A DNA stretch of 64,000 nt from Solirubrobacterales bacterium (GCA_019240115.1 JAFAYV010000070.1:38113-102112); one strand, 5' to 3'. Shown: positions 24,908 to 34,279, counted from the stretch's first letter. Made by a program: numbers and translations. Notes: generated from the sequence alone by a model not told the origin.

Positions 24908-26020
24908 TCAGCGTTGGAAGCGTTCCGTCGTGCGGCTCAGGGCAGCTCGGGCATCCGTCGCCAACATCAGCACGACGTCCCGCGCTGGGAGCTCTGGGGC
25001 GAGGGAGTGCGTCTGGCCGGCCCAGAGGTTGAAGCCATCGGCGTCGCCACGGTCGCGGGCGCTCGCTCGTAGGGGGCTGGTCGCGTAGTGGATCTGCGGG
25101 TAGGCGCGAGGGGCGAGCGCGGAGTGCTCCGACTGGAACCGGTTGACGATCCCCCGAGCTTGGCGGCCGCTGAATGCGCGTGTGAATGCCGTGGGCGCGG
25201 CGTGCCTGAGCCGCTCGCGGTGCGCCGGGTGGGTGGCGGCCTCGTCGGCCAGCATGAACGCGGTTCCGATCTGCGCCGCGACCGCTCCAGCCACGAGCAC
25301 GGCTGCGAGCGATGCGCCGTCGGCGATTCCGCCGGCGGCGATCAGAGGCAGATCGCAGGCCGAGTGCGTCAAGCGCAACAGCGAGAGCAGCGTGAGCTCC
25401 TCACCGTCGCCCTCGTCCCTGAACCCGCCGCGGTGCCCGCCGGCCTCAAGTCCCTGCACGATCACCGCGTCCGCCCCGCGCTCCTGGGCCAGCTGCGCCT
25501 CCGCCGGGTCGGTCACCGTCACCCAGGCTGAAATGCCGGCGGCGCGCAGGCGGGCGATCTCCTCGTCGCTGGGGCACCCGAAGGTGAAGCTGGCCACCGG
25601 CGGGCGCTCCTGCTCCAGCACCGACAGGAACCCGGCCCAGTCGTCGTCATCGTCCCGGGGGAGACCGAGCTCTGAGCCGTATCGCCGCTCCTCGGGTGCA
25701 AGCTGGCGAAGGTAGCGCTCGACGGCGACCTCGTCGTAGCGGGCCGACCCCGGGACGAACACGTTGACCCCGAACGGGCGCTCGGTGGCGGCGCGCAGCT
25801 CACGGATCTGTGCCCGCATCGTTTCCACGCGGCCGTATCCGGTGGCGAGAAAGCCCATCCCTCCCGCGTCGCTGACCGCGACCGCCAGCGCGACGGTCGA
25901 CGGGCCACCGGCCATCGGCGCCTGGATGATCGGGTGGACCAACTCGTCGAGGATCAACGCGAGTCTGTCCGCTGGTTGATCATCGCCACCCAAGGTATCA
26001 TGGTTCGCTGAGCGAACCAT
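24908..26020 (-). CDS. nitronate monooxygenase (NMO/2-nitropropane dioxygenase family)
   Basis: An FMN TIM-barrel protein of up to 370 residues: HPIIQAPMAGGPST at the start of the barrel, GGMGFLATGY, GVNVFVPG, DAVIVQGLEAGGHRGG (FMN phosphate and catalytic His region), LPLIAAGGIADGAS and AAQIGTAFMLADEA. It oxidises alkyl nitronates to carbonyl compounds and nitrite. The ATG at 26020 falls inside a 21-bp palindrome, so the real start may be the TTG that begins ILDELVHPII about 30 codons later. Single gene; gap of 211 bp to the HxlR gene. Confidence 0.85.
   Translation of the reverse strand: MVRSANHDTLGGDDQPADRLALILDELVHPIIQAPMAGGPSTVALAVAVSDAGGMGFLATGYGRVETMRAQIRELRAATERPFGVNVFVPGSARYDEVAVERYLRQLAPEERRYGSELGLPRDDDDDWAGFLSVLEQERPPVASFTFGCPSDEEIARLRAAGISAWVTVTDPAEAQLAQERGADAVIVQGLEAGGHRGGFRDEGDGEELTLLSLLRLTHSACDLPLIAAGGIADGASLAAVLVAGAVAAQIGTAFMLADEAATHPAHRERLRHAAPTAFTRAFSGRQARGIVNRFQSEHSALAPRAYPQIHYATSPLRASARDRGDADGFNLWAGQTHSLAPELPARDVVLMLATDARAALSRTTERFQR
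26000..26020 (-). promoter_or_regulatory. 21-bp perfect palindrome, operator candidate
   Basis: ATGGTTCGCT (26000-26009) and AGCGAACCAT (26011-26020) are exact inverted copies around one G. On the leftward strand it precedes a GATACCTT stretch that could be a -10 box. The size and symmetry fit TetR- or MarR-type repressors. Confidence 0.6.
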
Positions 26021-26157
26021 CGGCGAGAGTCGTGAGCACCACCAACGCCGGTGGCCCGAGGCCCGCGGCATGCCCGCCGGAGAGTCCTCGGGATCACGAT
26101 CGCCGCCGCTCGGTTCGCGCTGTGGGAGAACCCGGCCCACCTGACCGAGGAAACCCG

Positions 26158-26175
26158 CTTGGGGACTCGAACCCC
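26158..26175 (-). other. 18-bp match to the T-arm of tRNA-Thr (possible att remnant)
   Basis: CTTGGGGACTCGAACCCC occurs here and inside tRNA-Thr at 34187-34204, same orientation. No complete tRNA can be folded here, since the fifth T-stem pair fails. The remaining bases of 26021-26374 hold no recognisable gene. Confidence 0.35.
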
Positions 26176-26374
26176 TCCCTGACCGTTGCGCCCTCGTCCA
26201 GGTGAGCCGCCGCGAACGTCGCGCCGCGGCACTCAGCTACGACAGGTCTCAGGTCATGTCCGGCACGACTCGTGAAGCCGGGCTCCGCCGGAGAGGGCAT
26301 GGCCGGGCCGGTGTTGGGTTAGGCTTGCCGAGTGAATCGCAAGGCGTGGCAGTCGGCGAGGAGGTGGGCGGGTC

Positions 26375-26872
26375 GTGGCTGATGAGCAGGAGCGCGACCG
26401 TCGACGCGCGTTCGTGCACCAGCACCGCACCGCGATCTTCGGCTATGCACGCAAGCAGGACGGCCCGTCGATGTCGGTCGTCTACTACGTGATGGACGGT
26501 GAAGACCGGATCTTGGTCTCCACGATGCGAGACCGCAGCAAGGCCAAGGCGGTTGCGGCGCACCCGAAGGTGTCACTTTGCATCCTGGATGAGCAGTGGC
26601 CTTTGACCTACCTTCAGGTCTACTGCGCCGCCGAGGTCGACCCAGATCTCGGACGCGCGACGGACATGATGATGCGCATCTCGACCGTGATGGCCGGCAA
26701 GGAGATGCCGGAGTCCGCTCGCATCGACGTGGAGGAGATGTGTCGGCGCGAGCATCGGATCGTCCTCAGACTCTCGCCCTACGCCACGTTCCAGACGCCC
26801 CCGCGCCACGTTCACGAGGCGCACGATCTCAAGGGGCTCACGCACTGGACCAGCTCCAGCATGCCCTGGTAG
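26375..26872 (+). CDS. pyridoxamine-5'-phosphate-oxidase-like flavin/F420-binding protein
   Basis: A 165-residue split-barrel protein from a GTG with AGGAGGTG a dozen bases upstream. The layout HRTAIFGYARKQDGPSMSVVYYVMDGEDRILVSTMRDRSK, AHPKVSLCILDEQWPLTYLQVYCAAEV and REHRIVLRLSPYATF is that of the PPOX-class F420- or FMN-dependent family in actinobacteria. Many members reduce or oxidise unknown small molecules. No partner gene is adjacent. Confidence 0.8.
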   Translation: MADEQERDRRRAFVHQHRTAIFGYARKQDGPSMSVVYYVMDGEDRILVSTMRDRSKAKAVAAHPKVSLCILDEQWPLTYLQVYCAAEVDPDLGRATDMMMRISTVMAGKEMPESARIDVEEMCRREHRIVLRLSPYATFQTPPRHVHEAHDLKGLTHWTSSSMPW

Positions 26873-27126
26873 CGAACTCCCGCTGGCTGACTGCTGGATG
26901 TCGAGCCGGCGAGCGAGCTCGATTCCCCTTCCTCTTCTAGACCTTCAACGTCGGCGTTAAGTCCCCGGCGTCGGGGGCTGGAAGTAGTCGCCTCCGGGCA
27001 GGACGTCATCCTCGTCGTTCATGGTCGCGGTTGCGCCGCTGGATGGGGCAGGGCGAGCAGCGGTGTCCAGTCGGTGAGAGGCTTGGCGATCTCGGTGATC
27101 GCCCATGCACGACCGTGGCGGCCGGC

Positions 27127-27480
27127 GTGGGTCGACAGGAGCTCGTCGCGCGCCTGGATCCCCACGCGTGGCAGGCAGAGCCGGTCGGAACTCGCCGGTT
27201 TCCCGGGATCGCGTTCCGCGGCAGCGATTGGAACCGACGCCCGTGGGTGATCGGAACCGCGCTAGACGTCTGGGAGATCGTGGCGGCCTCACGCTCGTAC
27301 GACACGCCCGCCGAGATGGCGGCCGCAACCGACCTGACCGAGGCACAGATCCGGCTCGCGCTCGCTTACTACGCAGACTTCCCTGATCAGATCGACGCGC
27401 CGATTACGGACAACGAGCGGCCGCTCGCGGAGCTCAAGCGCCAGTATCCGACGATCGACACGATTGTCGTCGGCGATTAG
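27127..27480 (+). CDS. DUF433-like antitoxin
   Basis: A protein of ~117 residues (from GTG 27127; the frame is open to 27031) with RRFPGIAFRGSDWNRRPWVI, TALDVWEIVAASRSYDTPAEM, TDLTEAQIRLALAYYADFPD and an acidic C-terminus. This is the HTH-type antitoxin found upstream of DUF5615 PIN-like toxins. It ends 6 bp before the toxin start, so the pair is one operon. The upstream ~30 codons are uncertain. Confidence 0.7.
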   Translation: MGRQELVARLDPHAWQAEPVGTRRFPGIAFRGSDWNRRPWVIGTALDVWEIVAASRSYDTPAEMAAATDLTEAQIRLALAYYADFPDQIDAPITDNERPLAELKRQYPTIDTIVVGD

Positions 27481-27486
27481 CAGCAC

Positions 27487-27951
27487 GTGAGGCTGTTCCT
27501 CGACGCGCACGTCTCAGCGCGCCGGATCGCCACCGCCCTGCGCGAGCAACATGATGTCCGCGCGGCCGACGAGGAGCGCGAGCTCGACGGTTTCGACGAC
27601 GAGCGACTGCTCACGCTCGCCACCCGGGAGCACCGGATCATGGTCACCTTCAACGTTGCCGACTTCGCCCGGATCACGACCGAATGGGCGGCGGCAGAAA
27701 GGTCGCATGCCGGCTGCCTGCTGATCGTCGGCGTCGATCACGCCGAGTTCGGGCTCATCGTCCGCGTGATCGAGCACGCCATCTCGATCCGCCCGGACCA
27801 AGACGCGTGGGCCGACTACACCGCCTGGGCACCCGATCAGCGACGACGTAATCCCCATCCTCGCTTGGGCGACGCCCTTGAGAACGGCGGCCTGCGTTGG
27901 CCCTACTGCGGCGGCTTGATGTGGCCCCACCTTCCGTCCGATCGTCGCTGA
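27487..27951 (+). CDS. DUF5615 PIN-like toxin
   Basis: A 154-residue protein. MRLFLDAHVSARRIATALRE carries the first acidic residue of the PIN-like fold, ELDGFDDERLLTLATREHRIMVTFNVADF holds the next acidic residues, and CLLIVGVDHAEFGLIVRVIE follows. DUF5615 proteins are putative Mg-dependent ribonucleases of type II toxin-antitoxin modules. The final ~35 residues are proline/arginine-rich and may be an extension. It directly follows its antitoxin. Confidence 0.78.
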   Translation: MRLFLDAHVSARRIATALREQHDVRAADEERELDGFDDERLLTLATREHRIMVTFNVADFARITTEWAAAERSHAGCLLIVGVDHAEFGLIVRVIEHAISIRPDQDAWADYTAWAPDQRRRNPHPRLGDALENGGLRWPYCGGLMWPHLPSDRR

Positions 27952-27993
27952 GCGTGCGCGTGTCAACGCGCACACGGGAGGTCGGCAGAAGGG

Positions 27994-29291
27994 ATGGGTT
28001 CCAGGGTGGAGCTGTTCGAGCAGATCCGCAGAGACCGCGAGCGTGAGGGGCTCTCGAGGCGCGCGCTCGCCGCGAAGTACTGCGTGCATCGGCGGACGTG
28101 CGGCAGGCGTTGGAGTCGCCGGTGCCGCCGGTCAGGAAGCGGCCCGAGCGCCGGCCGGCGCCGGCGTTGGGGGCGCATCGGGAGTGGATCGATGAGATCC
28201 TGATCGCTGACCGGCGGGCGCCGCGCAAGCAGCGGCACACGGCGCGGCGGATCTGGCGGCGGCTGGTCGACGAGCGCGGCGCGCAGGTGGCCGAGCGGAG
28301 GTGCGCGACTACGTCGCTGCTCGCCGCCGAGAGCTGGGTGAGCCGGGCGAGTTGTTCGTGTCACAGATCCACCAGGCCGGGATGGAGGCTGAGGTCGACT
28401 GGGGGGAGGCTCAGGCCGTGCTCGCTGGCCGGCCGACTGTGGTGCAGCTGTTCTACCTACGGCCGTGCTTCTCGGGCGCCGCGTTCTGCATGGCGTTTCG
28501 GCGCTGCACGCAGCAGGCGTTCCTGGAGGGGCATGTCGAGGCGTTCGCGTGGTTTGGTGGCGTGTTCGCCCTGGTCCGCTACGACAACCTGTCTTCAGCG
28601 GTGACGCTGGTGCTCCGCGGTCGCCGTCGAGAGGAGACCGATCGGTTCATCGCGCTGCGCTCGCACTACCTGTTTGAGGCGTGTTCACGCTCGTGGGTCT
28701 TCAAGGGGCGCACGAGAAGGGCGGCGTCGAAGGAGAGGTAGGCCGCTTTCGCCGCAACTACCTCGTGCCGGTGCCGGACGTCGCCGACATGGCCGATCTG
28801 AACCGGCTGATCCGCGCCGGCTGTGAGGCCGACCTTGGCCGCACGATCGTCGGCCGAACGGAGACGGTCGGGGAGGGGCTGGCGCGTGAGCTGCCGCTTT
28901 TGCGGGCGTTGCCGAGCGACCCGTTTGACACCATGGAGCCGTCGTCGGTTCGCGTGGACAGCAAGGCGCTGGTCACGGTGCGCCAGAACCGCTACTCGGT
29001 GCCGGTCGCGCTCGCCGGCCGGCGCGTACTCGCCCGGGTCGGCGCGTACTCGCCCGGGTCGGCGCCCGGAAGATCTCGATCACCTTTGACGGGCGAGAAG
29101 TGGCGCGGCACGAGCGGCTCGCCGAGCGGTTCGTGGTCAGCGCCCGGCCGGACCACTATCTCGAGCTGCTCGCCCGCAAGCCGGGGGCGTTCGCGGGATC
29201 GCTGGCGCTGCACCAGGAGCGCGAGCGCGACACGTGGCCGGACTGCTTCGACGAGCTCTGGCAAGCGGTCGCCGCGAAGGTCGGCGCCTCT
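27994..29291 (+). mobile_element. IS21-family IstA transposase, pseudogene with several frameshifts
   Basis: The reading starts SRVELFEQIRRDREREGLSR (HTH), shifts frame near 28092 into RQALESPVPPVRKRPERR, again near 28296 into VRDYVAARRRELGEPGELF, again near 28678 into FTLVGLQGAHEKGGVEGEVG, and again at a 20-bp duplication (29021-29060). DDE-type residues are still visible in AEVDWGEAQ, VRYDNLSSAV and AHEKGGVEGE. The end is cut near 29291 by an IS3-type fragment on the other strand. IstB is absent. It is a dead element. Confidence 0.82.
29021..29060. repeat. perfect 20-bp tandem duplication inside the IS21 remnant
   Basis: GGCGCGTACTCGCCCGGGTC is present twice in direct succession. Twenty bases is not a multiple of three, so this duplication breaks the transposase frame. 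Confidence 0.9.
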
Positions 29292-29532
29292 TGCGGGCGA
29301 CCGCTAGCTCGGTCTCCAACTGCCTGATCCGGCGCTTCGCCGCGGCGAGCTCGAGCTGCTGATCGGTCGTCTTGCCCATCTCCTCGCCGCGATCAATCCG
29401 GTCCTGCCTGAGCCAGTTATAGATCGTCACCTCCGACATCTGAAACGTCGCGGCCAATTGCGCCCCACGCGTTCCAGCCCGAGCGAGCTCGATCACCCGA
29501 CGACGGACTCTCGGCGGGTACCGGCGAGGCAT
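29291..29532 (-). mobile_element. IS3-family OrfA fragment
   Basis: An ATG at 29532 opens MPRRYPPRVRRRVIELARAG, then TRGAQLAATFQMSEVTIYNW (HTH) and a leucine-zipper-like KTTDQQLELAAAKRRIRQLE. Similarity stops near 29291, where the sequence joins the truncated IS21 gene. OrfB is missing. The frame continues to 29137 on antisense IS21 sequence, which is not part of the element. Confidence 0.75.
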
Positions 29533-29606
29533 GCGACAGCATCCTCTCTGCCACGGACCTCAAGGCGGTGCATGCGGTGCGTGGCCGGAGCCTCGGTGGC
29601 GAGCAC

Positions 29607-30620
29607 TCAGCCAACGTCGACCGTGGCGGGTGGGCCGCACCGGGGCGTGATGAGCTGCTTGACGATCGGGTTGGCGAGGTTTGCTCGGGTGACCATGACG
29701 GCGCCGGTGTTCTCGTTGCGCGGTCGGCCCTGGTGGCGCACGAGGGCGACCACGGTCCGGACGCCGTCATAGCCCATGCGGAACGGGTCCTGGGAGACGA
29801 GGCCGACGACCAGGCCCTCGCGGATGCCCTGGACCTCATCCGGCGAGGTGTCCCAGCCGACGATCTTGACCTTGCCGGCGCGGTGGGCGATGCGTGTCGC
29901 CTCCACGGCACCGACGTCGCTCGCCTCGTTGGCGGCGAAGATGCCCTTCAGGTCGGGGTTGGCGGTGAGGATGTTCGCCGTCACCGTCAGCGCGGTGTTG
30001 TAGTCGTTCTGGCTGTACTGGATCCCGATCAGGTGCAGCTTCGGAAACTGCCTAAGACCCGCCTCGAAGCCCTGCACGCGCTGGTCGTTGGTCTGCGAAC
30101 CGGCATGGAAGGCAACGATTGCCACCTTGCCCCCCGCAGGACCGATCGCCTTGGCGAGCGTGCGCGCGGCCAGCTCGGCGCCGCTGATGTTGTTCGTCGC
30201 GATGAGCGGCACGTCGGCGGGCTGGGGCGTGGTTCCGGAGTCGATCGAGACCACCTTGATGCCCGCCTTGGTGGCGTCGCCCGAGACCTCGTTCATCGCC
30301 GTGGCGTCGGTGGCCGCGTAGACGAGCCCGTTAACTCCCTTGGCGATGTAGTTGTTGAGCAGGTTGAGCTGCCCCACGACATCGGTTTCGTCGGTGACCC
30401 CGTTCCAGGTGATCGCCACGCCTCGCATCTGCCGCACCGCGCACTGCGCGCCCGCGTGAACCTTGGACCAGTAGTCGAGCCCGACCGACTTCGGCACGAC
30501 CGCGATGTGGATGGGCGAGGGGCGCTCGAGCACGATTTTCGCCGTATGGTCGGTGATGACCCCACAGCCGCCGAGCGCGACGGCCAGCGGCAGGATCGCA
30601 GCCGCGATCCGGCTAGGCAC
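29607..30620 (-). CDS. sugar ABC transporter substrate-binding lipoprotein (RbsB-like)
   Basis: A 337-residue periplasmic-binding-type protein. A lipoprotein signal (IAAAILPLAVALGGCG) anchors it outside the membrane. The type I binding-protein fold shows IHIAVVPKSVGLDYWSKVHA, NNYIAKGVNGLVYAATD, GIKVVSIDSG, LKGIFAANEASDVGAVEA, VKIVGWDTSPDEVQGIREG and VSQDPFRMGYDGV. It would deliver a pentose-like sugar to the permease. The GTG at 30620 has GGAAG six bases upstream and overlaps the permease stop by 8 nt. Confidence 0.88.
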   Translation of the reverse strand: MPSRIAAAILPLAVALGGCGVITDHTAKIVLERPSPIHIAVVPKSVGLDYWSKVHAGAQCAVRQMRGVAITWNGVTDETDVVGQLNLLNNYIAKGVNGLVYAATDATAMNEVSGDATKAGIKVVSIDSGTTPQPADVPLIATNNISGAELAARTLAKAIGPAGGKVAIVAFHAGSQTNDQRVQGFEAGLRQFPKLHLIGIQYSQNDYNTALTVTANILTANPDLKGIFAANEASDVGAVEATRIAHRAGKVKIVGWDTSPDEVQGIREGLVVGLVSQDPFRMGYDGVRTVVALVRHQGRPRNENTGAVMVTRANLANPIVKQLITPRCGPPATVDVG

Positions 30621-31731
30621 GCGCACTTCCGGCCTCTCCCGGCGCGCCGTCGTCTCCCTGCGCACGGATCGAGCTCTGCCCATCCTGCGCCGCCTCCGTC
30701 CCGCGGCGTCCGTGCGCCTGCGCGGCGACCGCGGCCAGGCGGCGGCGGCGCACCTGGTCCCACCACACGGCCAGCCAGATGATCACCCCAATAATGACCT
30801 GCTGGTAGTACTGGGTGATGTTGAGTAGCACCGCGCCGTTGGTGATCACCGCGATCAGGAAGGCCCCGATCAGCGTCCCACCGATCGTTCCCACCCCGCC
30901 GAACAGGCTCGCGCCGCCGATGACGCAGGCGGCGATGGCGTTCAGCTCGAGACCGACGCCGTAGTTGGGCTGGCCGGAGTGAACGAGCGAGGCGGCGATC
31001 ATGCCGCCGAAGCCGGCCAGGGCGCCGGAGATGATGTAGACCGCCATCTTGTACCGGTTCAGCGGGATGCCGGAGATGCGCGCGGCCTCCTCGTTGGAGC
31101 CGATGGCGTACGCGTAGCGGCCGAGCTTCGTGCGGCTGAGCACGACATAGCCGGCCGCGCCGACCACGATCAGGTAGACGATCGGCATCGGCACGGGACC
31201 GATCTGACCCTCGCCGAAGAGGCGGAAGCTCGACGGCAGGCCGTAGACGGCGTTCTCGCCCCCGACGATGAAGGTCAGCCCGCGGGCGACGCCGAGCATG
31301 CCGAGCGTGGCGATGAACGGGGGCAGCCGCATCTGCGTGACCAGCAGCCCGTTAACGACGCCGATCGCGGCGCCGACGAGGACCCCGACGATGATCCCCG
31401 GCACGACCGGGAAGCCGAGCTTGGCGATCACCATGGTGCCGAGAATGCCGCCCAGACCAGCCACCGAGCCGACCGACAGGTCGATGCCGGCAGTCAAGAT
31501 GACGAGCGTCTGCCCTACCGCCACCAGGGCGACGATCGAGACCTGCACACCAATGTTGAACAGGTTGTTCGAGGTCAGAAAGTACGGCGAGGCGAAGCTG
31601 AGGGCGACAGCGACGATGATGAGCCCGGCCGCGGCCGCGAGCTGGGAAAGGATCTCGTTGAGCCGGTCGCGCAAGCCCTCAGGGAGCTTCAAGGCCCTGC
31701 TCGTCCCGGCGGGCGAGTTCGCGACGCTCAT
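30613..31731 (-). CDS. sugar ABC transporter permease (RbsC-like)
   Basis: A 372-residue BPD_transp_2 permease with about ten membrane segments. Conserved blocks are VALVAVGQTLVILTAGIDLSVGSVAGL, PPFIATLGMLGVARGLTFIV, NEEAARISGIPLNRYKMAVY (coupling loop) and AACVIGGASLFGGVGTIGGTLIGA. The last ~45 residues are a charged cytoplasmic tail. The ATG overlaps the ATPase stop (ATGA). Confidence 0.9.
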   Translation of the reverse strand: MSVANSPAGTSRALKLPEGLRDRLNEILSQLAAAAGLIIVAVALSFASPYFLTSNNLFNIGVQVSIVALVAVGQTLVILTAGIDLSVGSVAGLGGILGTMVIAKLGFPVVPGIIVGVLVGAAIGVVNGLLVTQMRLPPFIATLGMLGVARGLTFIVGGENAVYGLPSSFRLFGEGQIGPVPMPIVYLIVVGAAGYVVLSRTKLGRYAYAIGSNEEAARISGIPLNRYKMAVYIISGALAGFGGMIAASLVHSGQPNYGVGLELNAIAACVIGGASLFGGVGTIGGTLIGAFLIAVITNGAVLLNITQYYQQVIIGVIIWLAVWWDQVRRRRLAAVAAQAHGRRGTEAAQDGQSSIRAQGDDGAPGEAGSARA

Positions 31732-33230
31732 GCTGCCTCCTTCTCCGTTCCCGATGCCAGGGCCATGATCCGCTCCTCGCCAAACTCCTCGCGGCGGAGC
31801 TCGCCGACCGTCCGCCCGTCACGCAGGACGACGATCCGGTCGCACATGTTGGTCAGCTCCGGCAGGTAGGAGCTGATGAGGACGATCGCCCGGCCCTTGC
31901 CGGCCAGATCGCTGAGCAGGCGGAAGATCTCCGCCTTGGCGCCGACGTCAATGCCCCGCGTCGGCTCATCGAAGAACATCACCCGCGCATCCGTCTGGAG
32001 CCACTTGGCCACGACGACCTTCTGCTGGGTGCCGCCCGAGAGAGCCTCTACCGATCGGTGCAGGGACGGCGCGCGAATCGACAGCTCGTCGCTGCGCTGC
32101 TCGGCCGCCTGGCGCTCAGCGCGACGATCGATCCAGATGCCGCGGCCGGGAATCCGCGCCAGCGTGACGTTGTCGATGACCGACAGCTGCATGGCGAGCC
32201 CTTCGCCCTTGCGGTCCTCGGTCAGGTAACCGATACCGGCCGCGATTGCTTCCCCGGGGGAGCCGAGCCTGAGCTCACGGCCGTCGAGCTCGATGCAGCC
32301 GGCCGAGACCGGGTCGGCGCCGAACACGGCGCGGGCGAGCTCCGTGCGCCCTGCGCCCACGACGCCAGCGAACCCGAGGATCTCGCCGGCGCGCACCTCG
32401 AAGGAGCAGTCGAGCAGGACGCCGGGCCGCGTGAGGCCCCGGACCCGTAGGACGACGTCGCCGATCTCGGCCTCCTGCTTGGGGTAGAGGGTGTCGATCT
32501 CGCGCCCGACCATGAGCGCGATGAGCTTCCCCTCGTCGAGCTGCTCCTTGTCCAGGGTCTCGACGACCTGGCCGTCGCGCATCACGGTGACGCGGTCGGC
32601 GATGCGCATGATCTCGTCGAGCCGATGGGAGATGTAGAAGATGGCGATGCCCTCGCCCTTGAGCTGCTCGATGAGCTCGAACAGGGAGTCGATCTCCGCG
32701 TCGGTGAGCGTCGCCGTGGGCTCGTCCATGATCACCACGCGGGCGTCGACGGCGAGCGCCTTGGCGATCTCAACCCGCTGTTGTTCGGCCACCGCGAGGC
32801 TCGAGACCTTGCGGCCCGGATCGACCGCGACGCCGACGCGCTCGAGCAGCTCTCGCGCCCGCCGTTTCTCAGAGCCCCGCACGATCACACCGGCGCGGGT
32901 GTGCTCACGGCCGAGGGAGAGATTGTCGGCCACGCTGAGATCCGGGGCGAGCGCGAACTCCTGATGGACCATGGCGATGCCAAGCCTCTGCGCATGGCGC
33001 GGGCTACGGAAGCGGACCCGCTCTCCCTCGACGAGGATGTCGCCCTCGCTCGGCTTCTCGAGCTGGGCCAGGAGCTTCATCAGGGTCGACTTCCCGGCCC
33101 CGTTCTCGCCGGCCACGGCATGCACCTCCCCCGGCCTGATGTCAACGCTCACCGAGTCAAGCGCCTGCACCCCCGGGAACCGCTTGCTGACCTCGCGGAC
33201 TTCGACCAGCGCATGACTGGCTTGCGACAT
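31728..33230 (-). CDS. sugar ABC transporter ATPase with two NBDs (RbsA-like)
   Basis: A 500-residue protein from an ATG with GGAGGAGCG right before it. NBD1 has GENGAGKST, a signature reduced to LAVAEQQRVEIAKAL and Walker B VVIMDEPTATLTD. NBD2 has the degenerate Walker A GVVGAGRTEL usual for this family, a full LSGGTQQKVVVAKWL signature and VMFFDEPTRGIDVG. First gene of the leftward ATPase-permease-binding-protein operon. No sugar kinase, isomerase or regulator is next to it; IS remnants flank both sides. Confidence 0.9.
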   Translation of the reverse strand: MSQASHALVEVREVSKRFPGVQALDSVSVDIRPGEVHAVAGENGAGKSTLMKLLAQLEKPSEGDILVEGERVRFRSPRHAQRLGIAMVHQEFALAPDLSVADNLSLGREHTRAGVIVRGSEKRRARELLERVGVAVDPGRKVSSLAVAEQQRVEIAKALAVDARVVIMDEPTATLTDAEIDSLFELIEQLKGEGIAIFYISHRLDEIMRIADRVTVMRDGQVVETLDKEQLDEGKLIALMVGREIDTLYPKQEAEIGDVVLRVRGLTRPGVLLDCSFEVRAGEILGFAGVVGAGRTELARAVFGADPVSAGCIELDGRELRLGSPGEAIAAGIGYLTEDRKGEGLAMQLSVIDNVTLARIPGRGIWIDRRAERQAAEQRSDELSIRAPSLHRSVEALSGGTQQKVVVAKWLQTDARVMFFDEPTRGIDVGAKAEIFRLLSDLAGKGRAIVLISSYLPELTNMCDRIVVLRDGRTVGELRREEFGEERIMALASGTEKEAA

Positions 33231-33736
33231 CGCTCCTCCACCACCAACGTCCCTCTGCGGAGACCCGTGGTCTCTGCCTGGCGGAAACTGTGATCGGAAA
33301 CCGACCATGTGTCAAGCAGCCTGGAAACGTTCGTCCGAATGGCGCGACGGAGGTTGGCCACGCAGGGACGGCCTCAAGAATCGAGCGACTGCGCCACCCG
33401 CCCTCGGCGAGTGAGCCAAGGCGGCCTTCTGAAACGAGGAGGTCGACGCCAGTGATCGCGCGAACATGCTGATCCAGCCGGGAGCGCGAAGGTCCGCAAG
33501 CTGCGCCGCGAGAACTATGAGCTGCGGCGCGCCACGCAAGCGATACGTCTATCTCGGGACAGACTCGTCGAAACGTCTGGGGCGCTCGACAGAAAATGGC
33601 CGATTGGTGTCGGCGCCGCTGAGAAACTGACCCCCTCCTTCGCCGGTTGAGAGTTGACCCCCCCGAGTGGTAGCGGAGGCATCCGGGGTGGCGGTGAGCC
33701 TGGCTTGATCGTGTCGATCGAGGCCAGGGGGAAGAG
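33231..33736. other. IS debris between the sugar importer and an IS21 fragment
   Basis: The + strand at 33486-33539 reads AKVRKLRRENYELRRATQ, which resembles the OrfA leucine zipper of IS3 elements, but it is only 18 codons. Near 33625-33665 lie CTGACCCCC and TTGAGAGTTGACCCC, which look like the outer end of the following IS21 element. Nothing else is assigned. Confidence 0.4.
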
Positions 33737-34129
33737 GTGCTGGACGTGGAGCGGTGGGCGAAGCTGCGTCGGGAGCATTTCGTGCGCGGCGTTCCGATCA
33801 AGGAGCTGGTCCGCCGGACGGGGCTGGCGCGCAACACGGTCCGGACGGCGCTGCGATCCGAACGGCGCCCGCATTCAGGGTGCCGGAGCGCCCGTCGAAG
33901 CTGGATCCGGTTCAAGGACGAGATCCACCGGCTGCTGCCGGACGATCCGAAGCTGACTGGCGTCCGGCTCCGAGAGCTGATCGAGCCGTTGGGGTTCGTT
34001 GGGGGCAAGTCGATCGTCGATGACTACCTGCGCGAGATCCGCCCGGTCTTCGCCATGCCGCGGACGCATCAGCGCACGGTGTATCGGCCGGGCGAGATCT
34101 GCCAGTGTGAACCGCCCCGGGTTTCATAG
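33737..34129 (+). mobile_element. IS21-family IstA 5' fragment (second, different element)
   Basis: The N-terminal part of an IstA: MLDVERWAKLRREHFVRGVP, IKELVRRTGLARNTVRTALR (HTH), then after two compensating shifts FKDEIHRLLPDDPKLTGVRL, SIVDDYLREIRPVFAMPRTH and QRTVYRPGEICQ. It is cut right before the first catalytic Asp. The downstream bases TGAACCGCCCCGGGTTTC look like the end of yet another IS, suggesting insertion-mediated truncation. It differs from the IS21 remnant at 27994. Confidence 0.75.
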
Positions 34130-34180
34130 AGGCAGATCCCCCTCCCGATCCCAGAAACCCCGCACATACAGGTTCGCTCA

Positions 34181-34253
<73 letters not shown>

Positions 34254-34279
34254 GCTGCGCTGAGGGTATCGGTTCGTGC

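Noticed and set aside
26140..26235. tRNA gene at the T-arm-like sequence
   Set aside because: No acceptor, D or anticodon arm can be paired and the T-stem has a mismatch.
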